A DNA stretch of 55,090 bases from assembly GCF_000320405.1 (NCBI RefSeq), contig NZ_KB291697.1:46706-101795 (forward strand), given 5' to 3'. Below, one piece after another: positions 18,074 to 28,237 of the stretch (position 1 is its first letter; every line of letters starts with the position of its first letter). Source of the stretch: Clostridium celatum DSM 1785 (lineage in GTDB: Bacteria; Bacillota; Clostridia; Clostridiales; Clostridiaceae). The position numbers were made by a program, and so were the translations under genes. A model generated the notes under the pieces. That model saw nothing but the letters and a program-made list of their open reading frames with translations. It was not told where the DNA came from and did no database searches.

Positions 18074-19099
18074 ATGAGTAAAACTGTAAATATCGATTGG
18101 AATAACTTGGGGTTTAATTATATAAAAACAGATTTCCGTTATATTTCTACTTGGAAAGACGGTGCTTGGGATGATGGTCATTTATCTGAAGATAATATGC
18201 TAACAATTAGTGAAGCATCTTGTGCACTTCATTATGGACAACAATGCTTTGAAGGTTTAAAGGCTTATAGAACTAAAAATGGAGATATTCAACTTTTTAG
18301 GCCTAATAGAAATGCTGCAAGACTTAATGATAGTCTTAGAAAATTACTTATGCCTGAAATTCCTGAAGAAAAATTCATAGATGCTGTTATGCAAGTAGTT
18401 AAAGCAAATGAACATTTTGTTCCTCCATATGGAACTGGTGGAACTTTATATATTAGACCATTTGTAATTGGTGTTGGAGATAATATTGGTGTTAAACCTG
18501 CACCTGAATATATATTCTGTGTATTTTGTTTACCTGTTGGAGCTTACTTTAAAGGCGGCATGACTCCTTGTAACTTTATGATAGCAGATTATGATAGAGC
18601 TGCACCTCATGGAACTGGTGGACAAAAAGTTGGCGGTAATTACGCTGCTTCTATGCAACCACACAAGATAGCTGCAGATAGAGGATTTGCAGACTGTATT
18701 TATTTAGATCCAGCAACTAGAACTAATATAGAAGAAGTTGGTGCTGCAAACTTCTTTGGAATTACAAAAAATAATGAATTTGTTACTCCATTATCACCTT
18801 CAGTATTACCAAGTATAACTAAGTATTCATTAATGGAAATAGCAGAAAAATACTTAAATATGAAAGTTATAGAAAGAGAAATTCCTATAGATTCTATTGA
18901 TGAGTTTACTGAAGCTGGAGCATGTGGTACAGCTGCTGTTATAACTCCAATTGGTGGAATAGAATATAAAGGTAAACTTCATGTATTCTATAGCGAAACT
19001 GAAGTTGGACCTATAACAAAAGAACTTTATAGAATTCTTTGTGGAATTCAGTTTGGTGATGTAGAAGCTCCAGAAGGATGGATTTACAAAGTTAAATAA
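18074..19099 (+). CDS. ilvE: branched-chain amino acid aminotransferase
   Basis: A class IV PLP aminotransferase of 341 residues. The PLP lysine lies in [11 protein letters not shown], and the family shows [14 protein letters not shown] near the start, [25 protein letters not shown] and the late segment [17 protein letters not shown]. It interconverts Leu, Ile and Val with their keto acids at the last step of synthesis or the first step of breakdown. GGGGCGA precedes the ATG. Divergent from ridA. I looked for a T-box or CodY box in the 270-base leader and saw none. Transcribed alone, with a terminator at once downstream. Confidence 0.93.
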   Translation: MSKTVNIDWNNLGFNYIKTDFRYISTWKDGAWDDGHLSEDNMLTISEASCALHYGQQCFEGLKAYRTKNGDIQLFRPNRNAARLNDSLRKLLMPEIPEEKFIDAVMQVVKANEHFVPPYGTGGTLYIRPFVIGVGDNIGVKPAPEYIFCVFCLPVGAYFKGGMTPCNFMIADYDRAAPHGTGGQKVGGNYAASMQPHKIAADRGFADCIYLDPATRTNIEEVGAANFFGITKNNEFVTPLSPSVLPSITKYSLMEIAEKYLNMKVIEREIPIDSIDEFTEAGACGTAAVITPIGGIEYKGKLHVFYSETEVGPITKELYRILCGIQFGDVEAPEGWIYKVK

Positions 19100-19100
19100 T

Positions 19101-19137
19101 AAAAAAGGAGGATTCCTAATGGAATTCTCTTTTTTTA
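19101..19137 (+). terminator. terminator of ilvE
   Basis: The arm AAAAAAGGAGGATTCC (19101-19116) pairs with GGAATTCTCTTTTTT (19121-19135) with two wobble pairs; the T run is part of the stem end. Confidence 0.7.
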
Positions 19138-19278
19138 TTTAATATTATATATTAAATAAACATCTTTTAGACATCTATATATAGTAATAACCTTCTCGTA
19201 TTATTTATGTTGCATATAGCTTATTTTACACTATATAATAAAACAATATTTATTACATTAATTTTTAAAGGAGTATTT

Positions 19279-20217
19279 ATGAAAAAATCACTTTTCTTAG
19301 GTATTTTAGCTGCATTTTTCTTTTCATTTACTTTTATTTTAAATAGTCAAATGAATACTTCTGGTGGAAGCTGGATTTGGAGTGCATCACTTAGATACAT
19401 ATTTATGTTACCAATTTTATTTATAATAGTTTTCTCTAGAAAAGAAATTAAACCCGTTCTAAAATCTATTAAAAAAAATTTATTACATTGGTTTGTTTGG
19501 AGTACAGTAGGGTTTGGACTTTTTTATGCACCTCTTAGTTTTGCTTCTATGTATGGAGCCTCTTGGATGGTTGCTAGTACTTGGCAAATAACTATAATTG
19601 CTGGTGCACTTTTATCACCATTATTTTTTACAATTACTAAAAAATCTGACTATATAGTACATAAAAGAAATTTAATTCCTAAAAAAGCAGTATCATTTTC
19701 TTTAATAATATTAGTTGGAGTATTTTTAATACAATCAGAAAATGCTAATAACATTACATTAACTCAATTATTTTTAGGAATAATCCCTGTAATAATAGCT
19801 GCCTTTGCCTATCCTTTAGGAAATCGTAAAATGATGGAAATTTGTGATAACAACTTAAATACCTTCCAAAGAGTTTTTGGTATGACATTATGTAGCTTAC
19901 CTTTTTGGATTTTATTATCTATCTTTGGTATAGGAACTGTTGGTTTACCTTCTTATGGACAAGTGTTTCAAAGCTTTCTAGTAGCTTTATTTTCTGGCGT
20001 TATTGCAACAATTTTATTTTTTAAAGCAACAGAATTAGTTAAAAATAATTCTCATCAACTTGCTGTTGTTGAAGCTACTCAATCAGGAGAAGTTATATTT
20101 ACATTGATTGGTGAGATATTTATTCTTAAAAACTCACTTCCTGGCATAATTGGCTATGTCGGTATTATTTTAGTTATAATAGGTATGATATTAAATAGTT
20201 TGTTTTCAAGTGAATAA
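19279..20217 (+). CDS. DMT-superfamily multidrug/metabolite exporter (EmrE-like family)
   Basis: Ten hydrophobic helices in 312 residues, in the 5+5 pattern of the drug/metabolite transporter superfamily. The first helix is LFLGILAAFFFSFTFILN and a conserved-looking loop reads GLFYAPLSFASMYGASW; helix 9-10 carries AVVEATQSGEVIFTLIGE. It most resembles the multidrug-resistance efflux transporter family within DMT. The substrate is unknown. The start is ATG 19279, preceded by AAAGGAG; the upstream in-frame extension (from 19207) has no binding site and is not membrane-like. Confidence 0.75.
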   Translation: MKKSLFLGILAAFFFSFTFILNSQMNTSGGSWIWSASLRYIFMLPILFIIVFSRKEIKPVLKSIKKNLLHWFVWSTVGFGLFYAPLSFASMYGASWMVASTWQITIIAGALLSPLFFTITKKSDYIVHKRNLIPKKAVSFSLIILVGVFLIQSENANNITLTQLFLGIIPVIIAAFAYPLGNRKMMEICDNNLNTFQRVFGMTLCSLPFWILLSIFGIGTVGLPSYGQVFQSFLVALFSGVIATILFFKATELVKNNSHQLAVVEATQSGEVIFTLIGEIFILKNSLPGIIGYVGIILVIIGMILNSLFSSE

Positions 20218-20230
20218 TTAAATAATATAT

Positions 20231-20265
20231 AAATAAGAGTCTGTTTAAAAAACAGACTCTTATTT
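20231..20265. terminator. bidirectional terminator
   Basis: A perfect 16-bp stem (20231-20246 with 20250-20265) with a 3-nt loop between convergent genes, with A/T tails on both sides. Confidence 0.85.
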
Positions 20266-20270
20266 ATATA

Positions 20271-20444
20271 TTATTTATTCTTTTCTATTATCATTTCGAT
20301 GTTACATTTACATCTTCCACCACGGCATCCACCAGCACCTGCACCAGTTTCCTCCTTAACTTCGTTAAATGAAGTAGCTCCATTTTTTACTGCTTCAATT
20401 ATTTGCTCTTCTGTAATTCCTCTACATAGACATACTTTTGACAT
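20271..20444 (-). CDS. BFD-like [2Fe-2S] protein (57 aa)
   Basis: A short gene with a strong binding site (AAAAGGAGAG) before its ATG. The 57 residues show the complete bacterioferritin-associated-ferredoxin pattern: CLC at positions 5-7, CRGITEEQIIEAVKNGA, and GGCRGGRC with Cys40 and Cys45, giving the C-x-C ... C-x4-C ligand set for a [2Fe-2S] cluster. BFD domains help release or pass iron and electrons. It lies 83 bases downstream of, and codirectional with, a [4Fe-4S] ferredoxin gene, so the two likely form one transcript for an electron or iron relay. An extra Cys47 follows (KCN). Confidence 0.88.
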   Translation of the reverse strand: MSKVCLCRGITEEQIIEAVKNGATSFNEVKEETGAGAGGCRGGRCKCNIEMIIEKNK

Positions 20445-20527
20445 AGTCTTCTCTCCTTTTCGTATTAATTATTATTTAATAAAGATTAAAAGTAATGACT
20501 TACTTTTTTCTTTTAATGCTTAATCGA

Positions 20528-20713
20528 TTATTCTTCTATTGAAATAGCTTGTACAGGACAGCTATCACATGCTTCTCTAGCTCCATCTTCAAATTCAGCT
20601 GAAACCTCTTCTACTGCTACAGCAACACCAGTATCTAATGAGAATATATCTGAACATATTCCTTCACATAATCCACAGCTTATACATACATTTTCATCAA
20701 CAAATGCTTTCAT
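20528..20713 (-). CDS. small [4Fe-4S] ferredoxin
   Basis: A 61-residue acidic ferredoxin with ligands Cys10, Cys13, Cys16 (CISCGLC) and Cys52 (CDSCPVQAI), enough for one [4Fe-4S] cluster. Two more cysteines, Cys20 and Cys49, sit where one-cluster ferredoxins of sulfate reducers carry a disulfide or remnant second site. It would serve as a low-potential electron carrier in the cytoplasm. GGAGGA precedes the ATG. It heads a two-gene unit with the BFD-like protein. The 300 bases upstream contain no gene that I can see, only AT-rich sequence with the promoter. Confidence 0.92.
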   Translation of the reverse strand: MKAFVDENVCISCGLCEGICSDIFSLDTGVAVAVEEVSAEFEDGAREACDSCPVQAISIEE

Positions 20714-20972
20714 ATTAATTTATCCTCCGTAAAATCATTATAAATTAGGTTATACCTACAGATATATTATTAAATAATAATCATTATTTGTCAATACTAT
20801 TTCTTATCATTTTACTCAACATTAATATTTATTTTGCATTGTTTTTCTAAATAATACTTTGAATTACTTAATATCACTCTATATAACTATATTTAAAAAT
20901 TTAAATATATATTTTCTTACTAATACTTCATCTTATATGTAAAACAGCTATTCCTAAGAGATTATAATATGT

Positions 20973-21009
20973 AAAAAGATTCCTTGATGAAATCTCAAGG
21001 AATCTTTTT
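20973..21009 (-). terminator. terminator of the FNT channel gene
   Basis: A perfect 15-bp stem (20973-20987 with 20995-21009) with a T-rich tail on the minus strand, 5 bases past the channel gene stop. Confidence 0.8.
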
Positions 21010-21014
21010 ATATA

Positions 21015-21824
21015 TTATGCAGCACTTTTGTCTGATATTGATTTTTTTGTTTTATCCATTGATATAAAGTAATATGGTAAACCAACAAATACTATTCCAC
21101 CTACAAAGTTTCCAAGTGAAACCCATCCTATATTATGAATGAATCCCATTATGCTTACATCTGCACCATGTGGTAATAATAATCCCATTGTAAGGAATCC
21201 CATATTAGCAACACTATGTTCAAATCCAGCAGTTATAAATGTAAATAAGCACCACCAAATCATTAATATTTTAGCAGTTTCTTCTTTAAGCTTATAAGCA
21301 CACCAAGTTGCTAAACAAACTAATACATTACATAATAAACCTCTTACGAATAATTCCATACCTGGTGTATTCATTTTTGTTGCAACATTACTTACTATAA
21401 ATTCCCCTATATATTCACTTTTTCCACTAGCAAGCCCTGCTTGTACATAAAGGAAAGCACCAACTACACCACCAATTAAGTTACCTACCCAAACAGTAAC
21501 CCAAATTTTTAATGCATCTAACCAAGTTACTTTCTTTTCTAAAGAACCAACTGTCATAATCATTGCATTACTAGTAAATAAATCTCCACCACACATAAAT
21601 ACTAAAGTTAAAGCAACACCGAAACATGCTCCCATTAGTACCTTATATGTTTCTACCCCTGCATGGTGCATTACTCCACCTATAGAGTAAATTAACATAA
21701 TTCCTAAGCTTACAAAGAAGCTTCCAAGAAATGCAGATGTTAAATATTTAGGAATGCTTTGGTTGAATAATCCAATTTTAACTTCTGCAGAGTGAGTTAA
21801 ATTATCAATTTCTCTCTTGTACAT
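21015..21824 (-). CDS. formate/nitrite/hydrosulfide (FNT) channel
   Basis: Six membrane helices in about 269 residues with the FNT pentamer-channel pattern: an N-terminal helix, the omega-type first loop (FMCGGDLFTSNAMIM), a pore His in GFEHSVANMGF, and a repeated half (WLDALKIWVTVWVGNLIGG). The family moves formate, nitrite or hydrosulfide. Which anion is used cannot be read safely, but the neighbouring siroheme operon, needed by sulfite and nitrite reductases, makes nitrite or hydrosulfide more likely than formate. The ATG at 21824 is preferred over GTG 21830 because GAGGTG lies five bases before it. Monocistronic, with its own terminator. Confidence 0.85.
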   Translation of the reverse strand: MYKREIDNLTHSAEVKIGLFNQSIPKYLTSAFLGSFFVSLGIMLIYSIGGVMHHAGVETYKVLMGACFGVALTLVFMCGGDLFTSNAMIMTVGSLEKKVTWLDALKIWVTVWVGNLIGGVVGAFLYVQAGLASGKSEYIGEFIVSNVATKMNTPGMELFVRGLLCNVLVCLATWCAYKLKEETAKILMIWWCLFTFITAGFEHSVANMGFLTMGLLLPHGADVSIMGFIHNIGWVSLGNFVGGIVFVGLPYYFISMDKTKKSISDKSAA

Positions 21825-22007
21825 TTCCACACCTCTAATTTTATTTTATTCTTTATATTTTTTCACAACTATTATATGATACACCTTTTTTTTATAGTTT
21901 TCAAACAAAAAATCCATTTAATTTACAATTACTTCCCTTATGCTAAAGTAATGATTTTTACATTATTAAAAGTAGTTTTTAGACTAGTTAGTAAAATGTA
22001 TAATATC

Positions 22008-22052
22008 AAAAAAGCTCTATGGAAAATGTAGTATTTTCCATAGAGCTTTTTT
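22008..22052 (-). terminator. terminator of the siroheme operon
   Basis: A perfect 20-bp stem (22008-22027 with 22033-22052) with a 5-nt loop and T6 on the minus side, just past the last operon gene. Confidence 0.9.
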
Positions 22053-22068
22053 ATTTATATTATAATTT

Positions 22069-22848
22069 CTAATTTTTTATGGCCATTTTTATATTATCAA
22101 TATATAATTGTCTTATTTTTTTATATTGTAATAAAGAGCTTTTAGATATACTTGTAATGATTCCATTACTTCTTAGTATTCCTACATATGAATTTTCACC
22201 TTCACTTATATCATGAATATAATGTTTTCCAGGAATAATTAATAATGGCTTAATAGTTATACTCTTTACATCATCTCTTTTAAGCTTGCTTAAAACTTTA
22301 TCAAAAGTATTGCTTCCCTCTAATGTTGCCATATAAAACTTATCTTTATATCTTTTATTAAATTCATATTCAATCTTAGAATAAATACTATTAGAATCCT
22401 CTTTAGATCCATGACCTGACAGCAAAATTTTACCATCTTCCATATGCTCATCCATTGCTGTAACCATATTTCTTATAGTTTTCTCCTGTTTATCTTCTTC
22501 AGATCCTAATAAAGTATCTAATAATCGAAGTTTTTTAAATGAATAACTGTATTCATTTCTAATATCAACTAATCCTTGATAGCCCTTTCCCTTCATCATA
22601 TGTAATGGTACTATATTAACTTCCTCATATCCATCATTAGCTAAATTAAATAAAAGTTCACTTAAATAGGGTATTACATAATTATGTCTTTCTTTTAATA
22701 AACTAATTACCTTTTTAGAAGTAAAAGCTTTAAAAATAGTATATTCATTATTAAACTCTTCCCTTAAGTCCTCTTCTAACAACTCTATGCTATCTCTAAT
22801 TCCCTGCAAGCTTGCACTACCAAATGCTACTAAAATTATAGCCTTCAC
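22069..22848 (-). CDS. cbiK: CbiK-type sirohydrochlorin cobalto/ferrochelatase
   Basis: A class II chelatase of 259 residues. The N-terminal ILVAFGSAS and the metal-site histidines (LLSGHGSKED near the middle; LIIPGKHYIHDISEGE late) match the CbiK family, in which two histidines and a glutamate hold the metal. It inserts Co(II) into sirohydrochlorin, or Fe(II) to give siroheme. As the last gene of the operon that makes sirohydrochlorin, and with no cobalamin genes nearby, siroheme formation looks more likely, though metal choice is not decided by sequence. It begins with GTG after an AAGGGG site. Confidence 0.82.
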   Translation of the reverse strand: MKAIILVAFGSASLQGIRDSIELLEEDLREEFNNEYTIFKAFTSKKVISLLKERHNYVIPYLSELLFNLANDGYEEVNIVPLHMMKGKGYQGLVDIRNEYSYSFKKLRLLDTLLGSEEDKQEKTIRNMVTAMDEHMEDGKILLSGHGSKEDSNSIYSKIEYEFNKRYKDKFYMATLEGSNTFDKVLSKLKRDDVKSITIKPLLIIPGKHYIHDISEGENSYVGILRSNGIITSISKSSLLQYKKIRQLYIDNIKMAIKN

Positions 22849-22906
22849 CTTTATCTATCCCCTTTATTTTAAAAACTCTCACTACATATAAAACTTTTCT
22901 TATATA

Positions 22907-24181
22907 TTAAACTTCTAACTTTCTAAATACTTCTAAGAACTTATTTATATGTTCTTCTGTATGTTCTGAACTTAGGAAGATTGCTTCAAATTGAGATTGT
23001 GGTAAGTTAAATCCATTCTTTAACATGTGTAAAAAATATTTTTTAAACATTTCTAAATCACAGCTCTTTGCATCTTCATATGTTCTTACTGGATGTCTAT
23101 CTGTAAAGAATATAGTCATCATGCCACCATATCTATTTATACATAAATTTATACCTTTTTCTCTTGCTATTTCTTCGATTCCATCTTGAAGCTTCTTTCC
23201 TAATCTTTCAATATGATTATAAATTTCTGGCTTTTCCTTAAGTATATTAAGTGTTGCAAGCCCTGCTGCCATAACTATTGGGTTGCCTGACATAGTTCCT
23301 GCTTGATATACTCCTCCAAGTGGTGATAATTTTTCCATTATATCACGTCTTCCACCATAAACTCCACATGGAAGACCTCCACCCATTATTTTTGCATAGG
23401 TTATTAAATCTGGTCTTACATTAAATAAGCTTTGAGCCCCCTTATATGCTACTCTAAATCCACTCATTACTTCATCAAATATAAGAAGTGCCCCATATTC
23501 ATCACAAAGTATTCTAAGTGTTTCCATGAATTCATCTTCCGCTTTAATTACACCCATATTTCCTGCTACTGGTTCAATTATAACAGCTGCTATATCATCA
23601 CCATATGCTTCAAATAAAGCTCTTACCTGTTCCATATCATTATAAGTACCTATAAGAGTATTTTTAATACTATCATTTGGTATACCTAAACATCCTGCTA
23701 TTCCTTCTGTTAATACTCCAGAACCTGCCTCTACTAAGAAACCGTCAAAATGTCCATGATAACAACCTGCAAATTTTATTATTTTATTTTTTCCAGTATA
23801 TCCCCTAGCAAGTTTAATTGCACTCATAGTAGCTTCTGTACCTGAGTTAACCATTCTTACCATTTCAACATTATCCATTTCTTCACATAAGAATCTAGCC
23901 ATTTGAAGTTCTAATTCCGTTGGTGCACCAAAAGCTATAGAACCTTCAGTAACTTCTTTTATACATTTAACAACATCATCATTACAATGACCAAGTATCA
24001 TAGGGCCCCAGGCTAAAACAAAATCTATATACTCATTTCCATCTTCATCTTTTATAATGACACCTTTTCCTGATTTCATAACAGGAGGATTTATTCCCAT
24101 ATCTCTATATGCTCTTACTGGTGAATTTACACCACCTGGCATATACTTTTTTGATTCACTAAATATTGCTTCATTAGACAT
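22907..24181 (-). CDS. hemL: glutamate-1-semialdehyde 2,1-aminomutase
   Basis: A class III PLP enzyme of 424 residues that makes 5-aminolevulinate from glutamate-1-semialdehyde. Visible motifs are the start pattern [33 protein letters not shown], the CYHGHFDG loop, FDEVMSGFR and the PLP lysine in [15 protein letters not shown] typical late segment is [27 protein letters not shown] precedes the ATG, which sits 2 bases after the hemB stop, so the two are translated in coupled fashion. Confidence 0.95.
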   Translation of the reverse strand: MSNEAIFSESKKYMPGGVNSPVRAYRDMGINPPVMKSGKGVIIKDEDGNEYIDFVLAWGPMILGHCNDDVVKCIKEVTEGSIAFGAPTELELQMARFLCEEMDNVEMVRMVNSGTEATMSAIKLARGYTGKNKIIKFAGCYHGHFDGFLVEAGSGVLTEGIAGCLGIPNDSIKNTLIGTYNDMEQVRALFEAYGDDIAAVIIEPVAGNMGVIKAEDEFMETLRILCDEYGALLIFDEVMSGFRVAYKGAQSLFNVRPDLITYAKIMGGGLPCGVYGGRRDIMEKLSPLGGVYQAGTMSGNPIVMAAGLATLNILKEKPEIYNHIERLGKKLQDGIEEIAREKGINLCINRYGGMMTIFFTDRHPVRTYEDAKSCDLEMFKKYFLHMLKNGFNLPQSQFEAIFLSSEHTEEHINKFLEVFRKLEV

Positions 24182-24183
24182 TT

Positions 24184-25152
24184 TTATTCCTCCTTAAGCC
24201 ATTTACTAGCTTCTAAAGCATAATAAGTTATTATCATCTTAGCTCCTGCTCTTTTCATTGATAAAAGCATTTCAAGTGCAACTGCCTTTTCATTGATAAG
24301 ACCAGCTTCCCCTGCATTCTTAACCATAGCGTATTCTCCACTAACATTATAAACACAAATTGGAGCATTTATTTTATCCCTAGCTTCTCTCACTATATCA
24401 AGGTAAGACATAGCAGGCTTAACCATAATTATGTCTGCTCCTTCATTTAAATCTGCTTCGATTTCCATCATTGCTTCTCTAGAGTTAGCTGGATCCATTT
24501 GATAACTCTTTCTGTCTCCAAAGCTTGGAGCAGAACCAGCAGCTTCTCTAAATGGCCCATAAAATGCTGATGAATATTTTGCAGCATAACTCATTATAGG
24601 TAAGTTTTCATATCCATTATCATCTAATACACTTCTTATATGAGCAATTCTTCCATCCATCATATCTGAAGGCGCTACCATATCAGCTCCTGCCTTTGCA
24701 TGAGATAAAGCAATTTCCCCTAAAAATGTTAACGTCTTATCATTATTAACACTATGTCCATCTAAAATACCGCAATGTCCATGACTAGTATATTCACACA
24801 TACAGACATCTGTAATTATATATAAATCTTCATCTAATTCTTTTAATTTTCTTATAGCCCTTTGAACTATTCCATCTTCATTATAAGCTTCACTTCCTAC
24901 ACAATCCTTGTGATCTGGAATACCAAATAATATTACAGATTTAACTTTAGCTATTTTTAATTCATCTACTAACTCATTTAGTCTATCAACTGACCAATGA
25001 TAATTTCCCTTAAGTGAACTTATTTCTCTTTTTATATTTTCTCCTTCAACTATAAATACTGGATATATAAAATCACTTGGACTTAAAGAATTTTCCCTAA
25101 CTAATTCTCTTATCACTGGATTTGTTCTAAGTCTTCTTCCTCTTCTAAACAT
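24184..25152 (-). CDS. hemB: porphobilinogen synthase (delta-aminolevulinate dehydratase)
   Basis: 322 residues, normal length. The start [18 protein letters not shown] is typical. The zinc-type cysteine set lies in [14 protein letters not shown]; the two Schiff-base lysines are in [15 protein letters not shown] and [10 protein letters not shown]. It condenses two aminolevulinate molecules to porphobilinogen. The start codon overlaps the end of the preceding cobA-hemD gene by 8 bases, with AAGGAGG just before it. Confidence 0.96.
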   Translation of the reverse strand: MFRRGRRLRTNPVIRELVRENSLSPSDFIYPVFIVEGENIKREISSLKGNYHWSVDRLNELVDELKIAKVKSVILFGIPDHKDCVGSEAYNEDGIVQRAIRKLKELDEDLYIITDVCMCEYTSHGHCGILDGHSVNNDKTLTFLGEIALSHAKAGADMVAPSDMMDGRIAHIRSVLDDNGYENLPIMSYAAKYSSAFYGPFREAAGSAPSFGDRKSYQMDPANSREAMMEIEADLNEGADIIMVKPAMSYLDIVREARDKINAPICVYNVSGEYAMVKNAGEAGLINEKAVALEMLLSMKRAGAKMIITYYALEASKWLKEE

Positions 25153-26623
25153 TTTCTGCCTCCTTAAACTCTATTATTTCCTTAAGGAATCCTTCTTCAG
25201 AATGTTTAGTGCACACTTTACATTCCATGCCTTTATTACTTATAGCCTTTGCCGTTTGTGGCCCTATTGCAATAAGCTTCTTTTCCTTAAGTCTTTCTAT
25301 ACTTATCATATCAACCATATTATTCACCGTACTTGGACTTGTAAATAATACATAATCAACTTCATCAAAGGCTCTTTCATTTCTTAATATACCTGCTACA
25401 GTGTTATATGTATGAACCCTATCAACTTCTAGGTCTAATTTTCTTATTTCATCCATTAAATAAGTTCTACTACTTGATGAACAAGGTATTAATACTTTTT
25501 CTCCTTTATTTAGATGTGGAGCTAAAACCTTAAATAACCCTTCTCCAACAAACTCCCTTGCCATAATAAAAGGTACTATACCTCTTTGCATTAAAGCTTT
25601 CTTTGTTGCTTTGCCTATTACCGAAAACTTAGCTTTTATATTTCTAATATCATAATTTTCTTCTACTAAGTAATCAAAGAAATTATTTACTCCATTAACT
25701 GATGTCAAAAGTATATGATCATAATCCTTTAATTTATCTATATAAGGTTTTAAATTTTCTTTAGTTTCTTCTATCTTAATAGAATTAATTTCTGTAACTT
25801 CAGCCCCTAAATCTCTTAAAGCTACCTTTAAACTTGAACTTTGCTCTCTTGATCTAGTTATGCATATATTAGTTCCAAAAAGAGGTTTCTTCTCATACCA
25901 TGATAATTTTTCATTTAATGATACAACTTCTCCAATAACTATAATACATGGGGATTTAAGTCCCGACTCTTTAGCTTTAGCTGATATATTCTCTAAAGTT
26001 CCAATAACTTTTCTTTGCTTTGAAGATGTTCCTCTCATTACTATAGCTGCTAAAGTACTCTTATCTTTTCCATTTGAAATCAAATTTGAAACTATTCTAT
26101 CTAAATTTTCAAGTCCCATCATAAATACTAGAGTACCATTTTCCTTAGCTAAAGCTTCCCAATTTATCTTTTCACTAGCTGCAGTCATACCAGTTACTAT
26201 ATGAAAACTTTGAGCCATAGCCCTTTGAGTTATTGGAATACCTGCATAATTTAAAACAGAAATTGGCGATGTAACACCAGGTATTACTTCAAAGTCTAAG
26301 TCTTCTTCTACTAAAGCTAAAACTTCTTCTCCACCTCTCCCAAAAACATAAGGGTCTCCCCCTTTAACTCTTCCTACTATATGTCCTTCTTTAACTAATT
26401 TTACTATCATTTCATTAATTTCATCTTGACTTTTATAATGAGCACCAGGCTCTTTTCCACAATAATAAATTAAACAATCTTCATTTAAATAATTTAAAAT
26501 GTTATTAGAAACTAATCTATCATAAAGTACAGCTGTACAATTTTTTAATACTCTTGTTGCCTTAACAGTAAGTAACTCTTCATCACCAGGCCCAGTTCCA
26601 ATTATATAAGCTTTTCCTATCAT
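25145..26623 (-). CDS. cobA-hemD: uroporphyrinogen-III C-methyltransferase / uroporphyrinogen-III synthase fusion
   Basis: Residues 1-240 are a SAM-dependent methyltransferase: IGTGPGDEELLTVKA, YDRLVS, VGRVKGGDPYVFGRGGEE, PGVTSP and TGMTA, which together define the CobA/SUMT family. Residues 250-490 are a two-lobed uroporphyrinogen-III synthase, starting FGTNICITRSREQSSSL and including FTSPSTVNNM. The fusion, common in clostridia, makes the macrocycle and then methylates it to precorrin-2, committing it to siroheme or cobalamin. Total 492 residues is normal for this fusion. Confidence 0.95.
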   Translation of the reverse strand: MIGKAYIIGTGPGDEELLTVKATRVLKNCTAVLYDRLVSNNILNYLNEDCLIYYCGKEPGAHYKSQDEINEMIVKLVKEGHIVGRVKGGDPYVFGRGGEEVLALVEEDLDFEVIPGVTSPISVLNYAGIPITQRAMAQSFHIVTGMTAASEKINWEALAKENGTLVFMMGLENLDRIVSNLISNGKDKSTLAAIVMRGTSSKQRKVIGTLENISAKAKESGLKSPCIIVIGEVVSLNEKLSWYEKKPLFGTNICITRSREQSSSLKVALRDLGAEVTEINSIKIEETKENLKPYIDKLKDYDHILLTSVNGVNNFFDYLVEENYDIRNIKAKFSVIGKATKKALMQRGIVPFIMAREFVGEGLFKVLAPHLNKGEKVLIPCSSSSRTYLMDEIRKLDLEVDRVHTYNTVAGILRNERAFDEVDYVLFTSPSTVNNMVDMISIERLKEKKLIAIGPQTAKAISNKGMECKVCTKHSEEGFLKEIIEFKEAENV

Positions 26624-26681
26624 ATCTATAAACCTACCTTATTTCTATATTACATCTTTTCTTAATTCCTTAACTTAAATC

Positions 26682-27551
26682 TTATCCTATTATCTTTCTA
26701 GCTAACCTAATTCCAAGTTCTATATTATCTTCTTTATTTCCTAATATATCTTTTTTAACTATATTACCATTTACCTCATAAGTACCTATAATGTATAAAT
26801 CTTTTCCCTGAAGTTTTGCATATGCACCTATTAAACTATGGCATCCTCCATTTAATTCTCTCATAAAACTTCTTTCTGCTTCTACCGCAATTCGTACATC
26901 ACTATTATCTAATTCTTTTAAATAACTTTTATACTCACAATTCTTTAAACATTCAATACCAAGCGCTCCTTGTGATACTGCCGGAACAAATATTTCTGGA
27001 TCTAAATAATCTGAAATAATATCTTCCATTCCAAGTCGTTTAAGACCGGCCGCTGCTAATATTATTCCATCCATACCTTCTTTTTTCATTTTTTCAAGCC
27101 TAGTACCTACATTACCTCTAATAGGAACTATATTTAAATCACTTCTTAAGGCTTTTAATTGTGCTGCCCTTCTTATACTACTAGTTCCTATAATTGCACC
27201 TTTTCTTAATTCATTTAAAGTTATCCCATCTCTAGTAACTAATACATCTCTTACATCTTCTCTTTCTGGCATAGCAACTAATTCAAATTCTTCACCCATT
27301 TCATAAGGTACATCCTTCATTGAATGAACTGCAGCATGTGCTCTTCTTTCTAATAATGCAATTTCAATATCCTTTGTAAATAGACCTTTTCCCCCTATTT
27401 TATCTAAAGTTACATCTAATCTCTTATCTCCTTCTGTAACTACTAAAAGTTTTTTACTATTTACATTGACTTTTTCTTTTAGTAGCTTCATAACTGTATC
27501 AGTTTGAGTTTGAGCCAACATGCTTTTTCTAGTTGCTAAAATTAATTCCAT
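26682..27551 (-). CDS. hemC: porphobilinogen deaminase (hydroxymethylbilane synthase)
   Basis: 289 residues. Motifs seen are [51 protein letters not shown] and the cofactor cysteine region [17 protein letters not shown]. It polymerises four porphobilinogens. Its start overlaps the end of the preceding siroheme-dehydrogenase gene by 10 bases, in the order hemA, dehydrogenase, hemC, cobA-hemD, hemB, hemL, cbiK. Confidence 0.96.
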   Translation of the reverse strand: MELILATRKSMLAQTQTDTVMKLLKEKVNVNSKKLLVVTEGDKRLDVTLDKIGGKGLFTKDIEIALLERRAHAAVHSMKDVPYEMGEEFELVAMPEREDVRDVLVTRDGITLNELRKGAIIGTSSIRRAAQLKALRSDLNIVPIRGNVGTRLEKMKKEGMDGIILAAAGLKRLGMEDIISDYLDPEIFVPAVSQGALGIECLKNCEYKSYLKELDNSDVRIAVEAERSFMRELNGGCHSLIGAYAKLQGKDLYIIGTYEVNGNIVKKDILGNKEDNIELGIRLARKIIG

Positions 27552-28237
27552 TTATTTTTCTCTTCCTTTCCTAATAACGTTATTTTCTCTACTATCTCAT
27601 CATTATAAAATAATCTCAATACATCTATAAACTTTCCACACTGATAAAAATAATTACAATCATCTGTATTTATAAATTTAAGTATCTGATTTTTTACCTC
27701 TTTATCTATTTTTAAATTATTTCTTATATCGCTAGTTAACTTAATAAATTTATCTATTTTTTTTATATCCTTATAAATATTATCAGCAATCATCACCGAA
27801 CCTCTAGGATTTCCAAGTTTAGTATTAACTGATATGGTTATATTTTCACTTTCTCTACTTACAGGTATTACACCCATTCCTTCTCTAAAGCTAGATGAAT
27901 CTATGTATATTTTAAATGATTTTTCACAATCCTCTTTAACTTTTTTTATTATATTATTATCATCTACTGCTATTATTATTAAGTGTTTATCTTTTATAAA
28001 TTCCTTATTATACTCTCCCTTTATTAACTTTACTCTGCTTTTATCAAATTTATTAAAATCATCTAAAAAATCTAGTGCCAAAACTTCTATATAACTTTTC
28101 TTTTTATAAAAACTTTGTATCTTGATTAATGCTGCTTTTCCGCCACCAATTATCCCAATATTAAGCTTTTCTCCAAATAGTGTTAAAGGCGTATAATTTA
28201 TTTCTCTATAAATATCCTTTTCAATATCGTCATGCAC
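27542..28237 (-). CDS. precorrin-2 dehydrogenase (siroheme synthase, Met8/SirC type)
   Basis: A Rossmann domain of the Met8/CysG-N type. The nucleotide loop is [13 protein letters not shown] with the partner segment [10 protein letters not shown], followed by [14 protein letters not shown] and [20 protein letters not shown], which corresponds to the conserved substrate-binding stretch. It oxidises precorrin-2 to sirohydrochlorin with NAD. At 231 residues it is short and divergent; there is no methyltransferase part, since that activity lies in cobA-hemD. It begins with GTG, overlapping hemA by 40 bases, and the binding site is weak, so translational coupling is likely. Confidence 0.83.
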   Translation of the reverse strand: MHDDIEKDIYREINYTPLTLFGEKLNIGIIGGGKAALIKIQSFYKKKSYIEVLALDFLDDFNKFDKSRVKLIKGEYNKEFIKDKHLIIIAVDDNNIIKKVKEDCEKSFKIYIDSSSFREGMGVIPVSRESENITISVNTKLGNPRGSVMIADNIYKDIKKIDKFIKLTSDIRNNLKIDKEVKNQILKFINTDDCNYFYQCGKFIDVLRLFYNDEIVEKITLLGKEEKNKWN

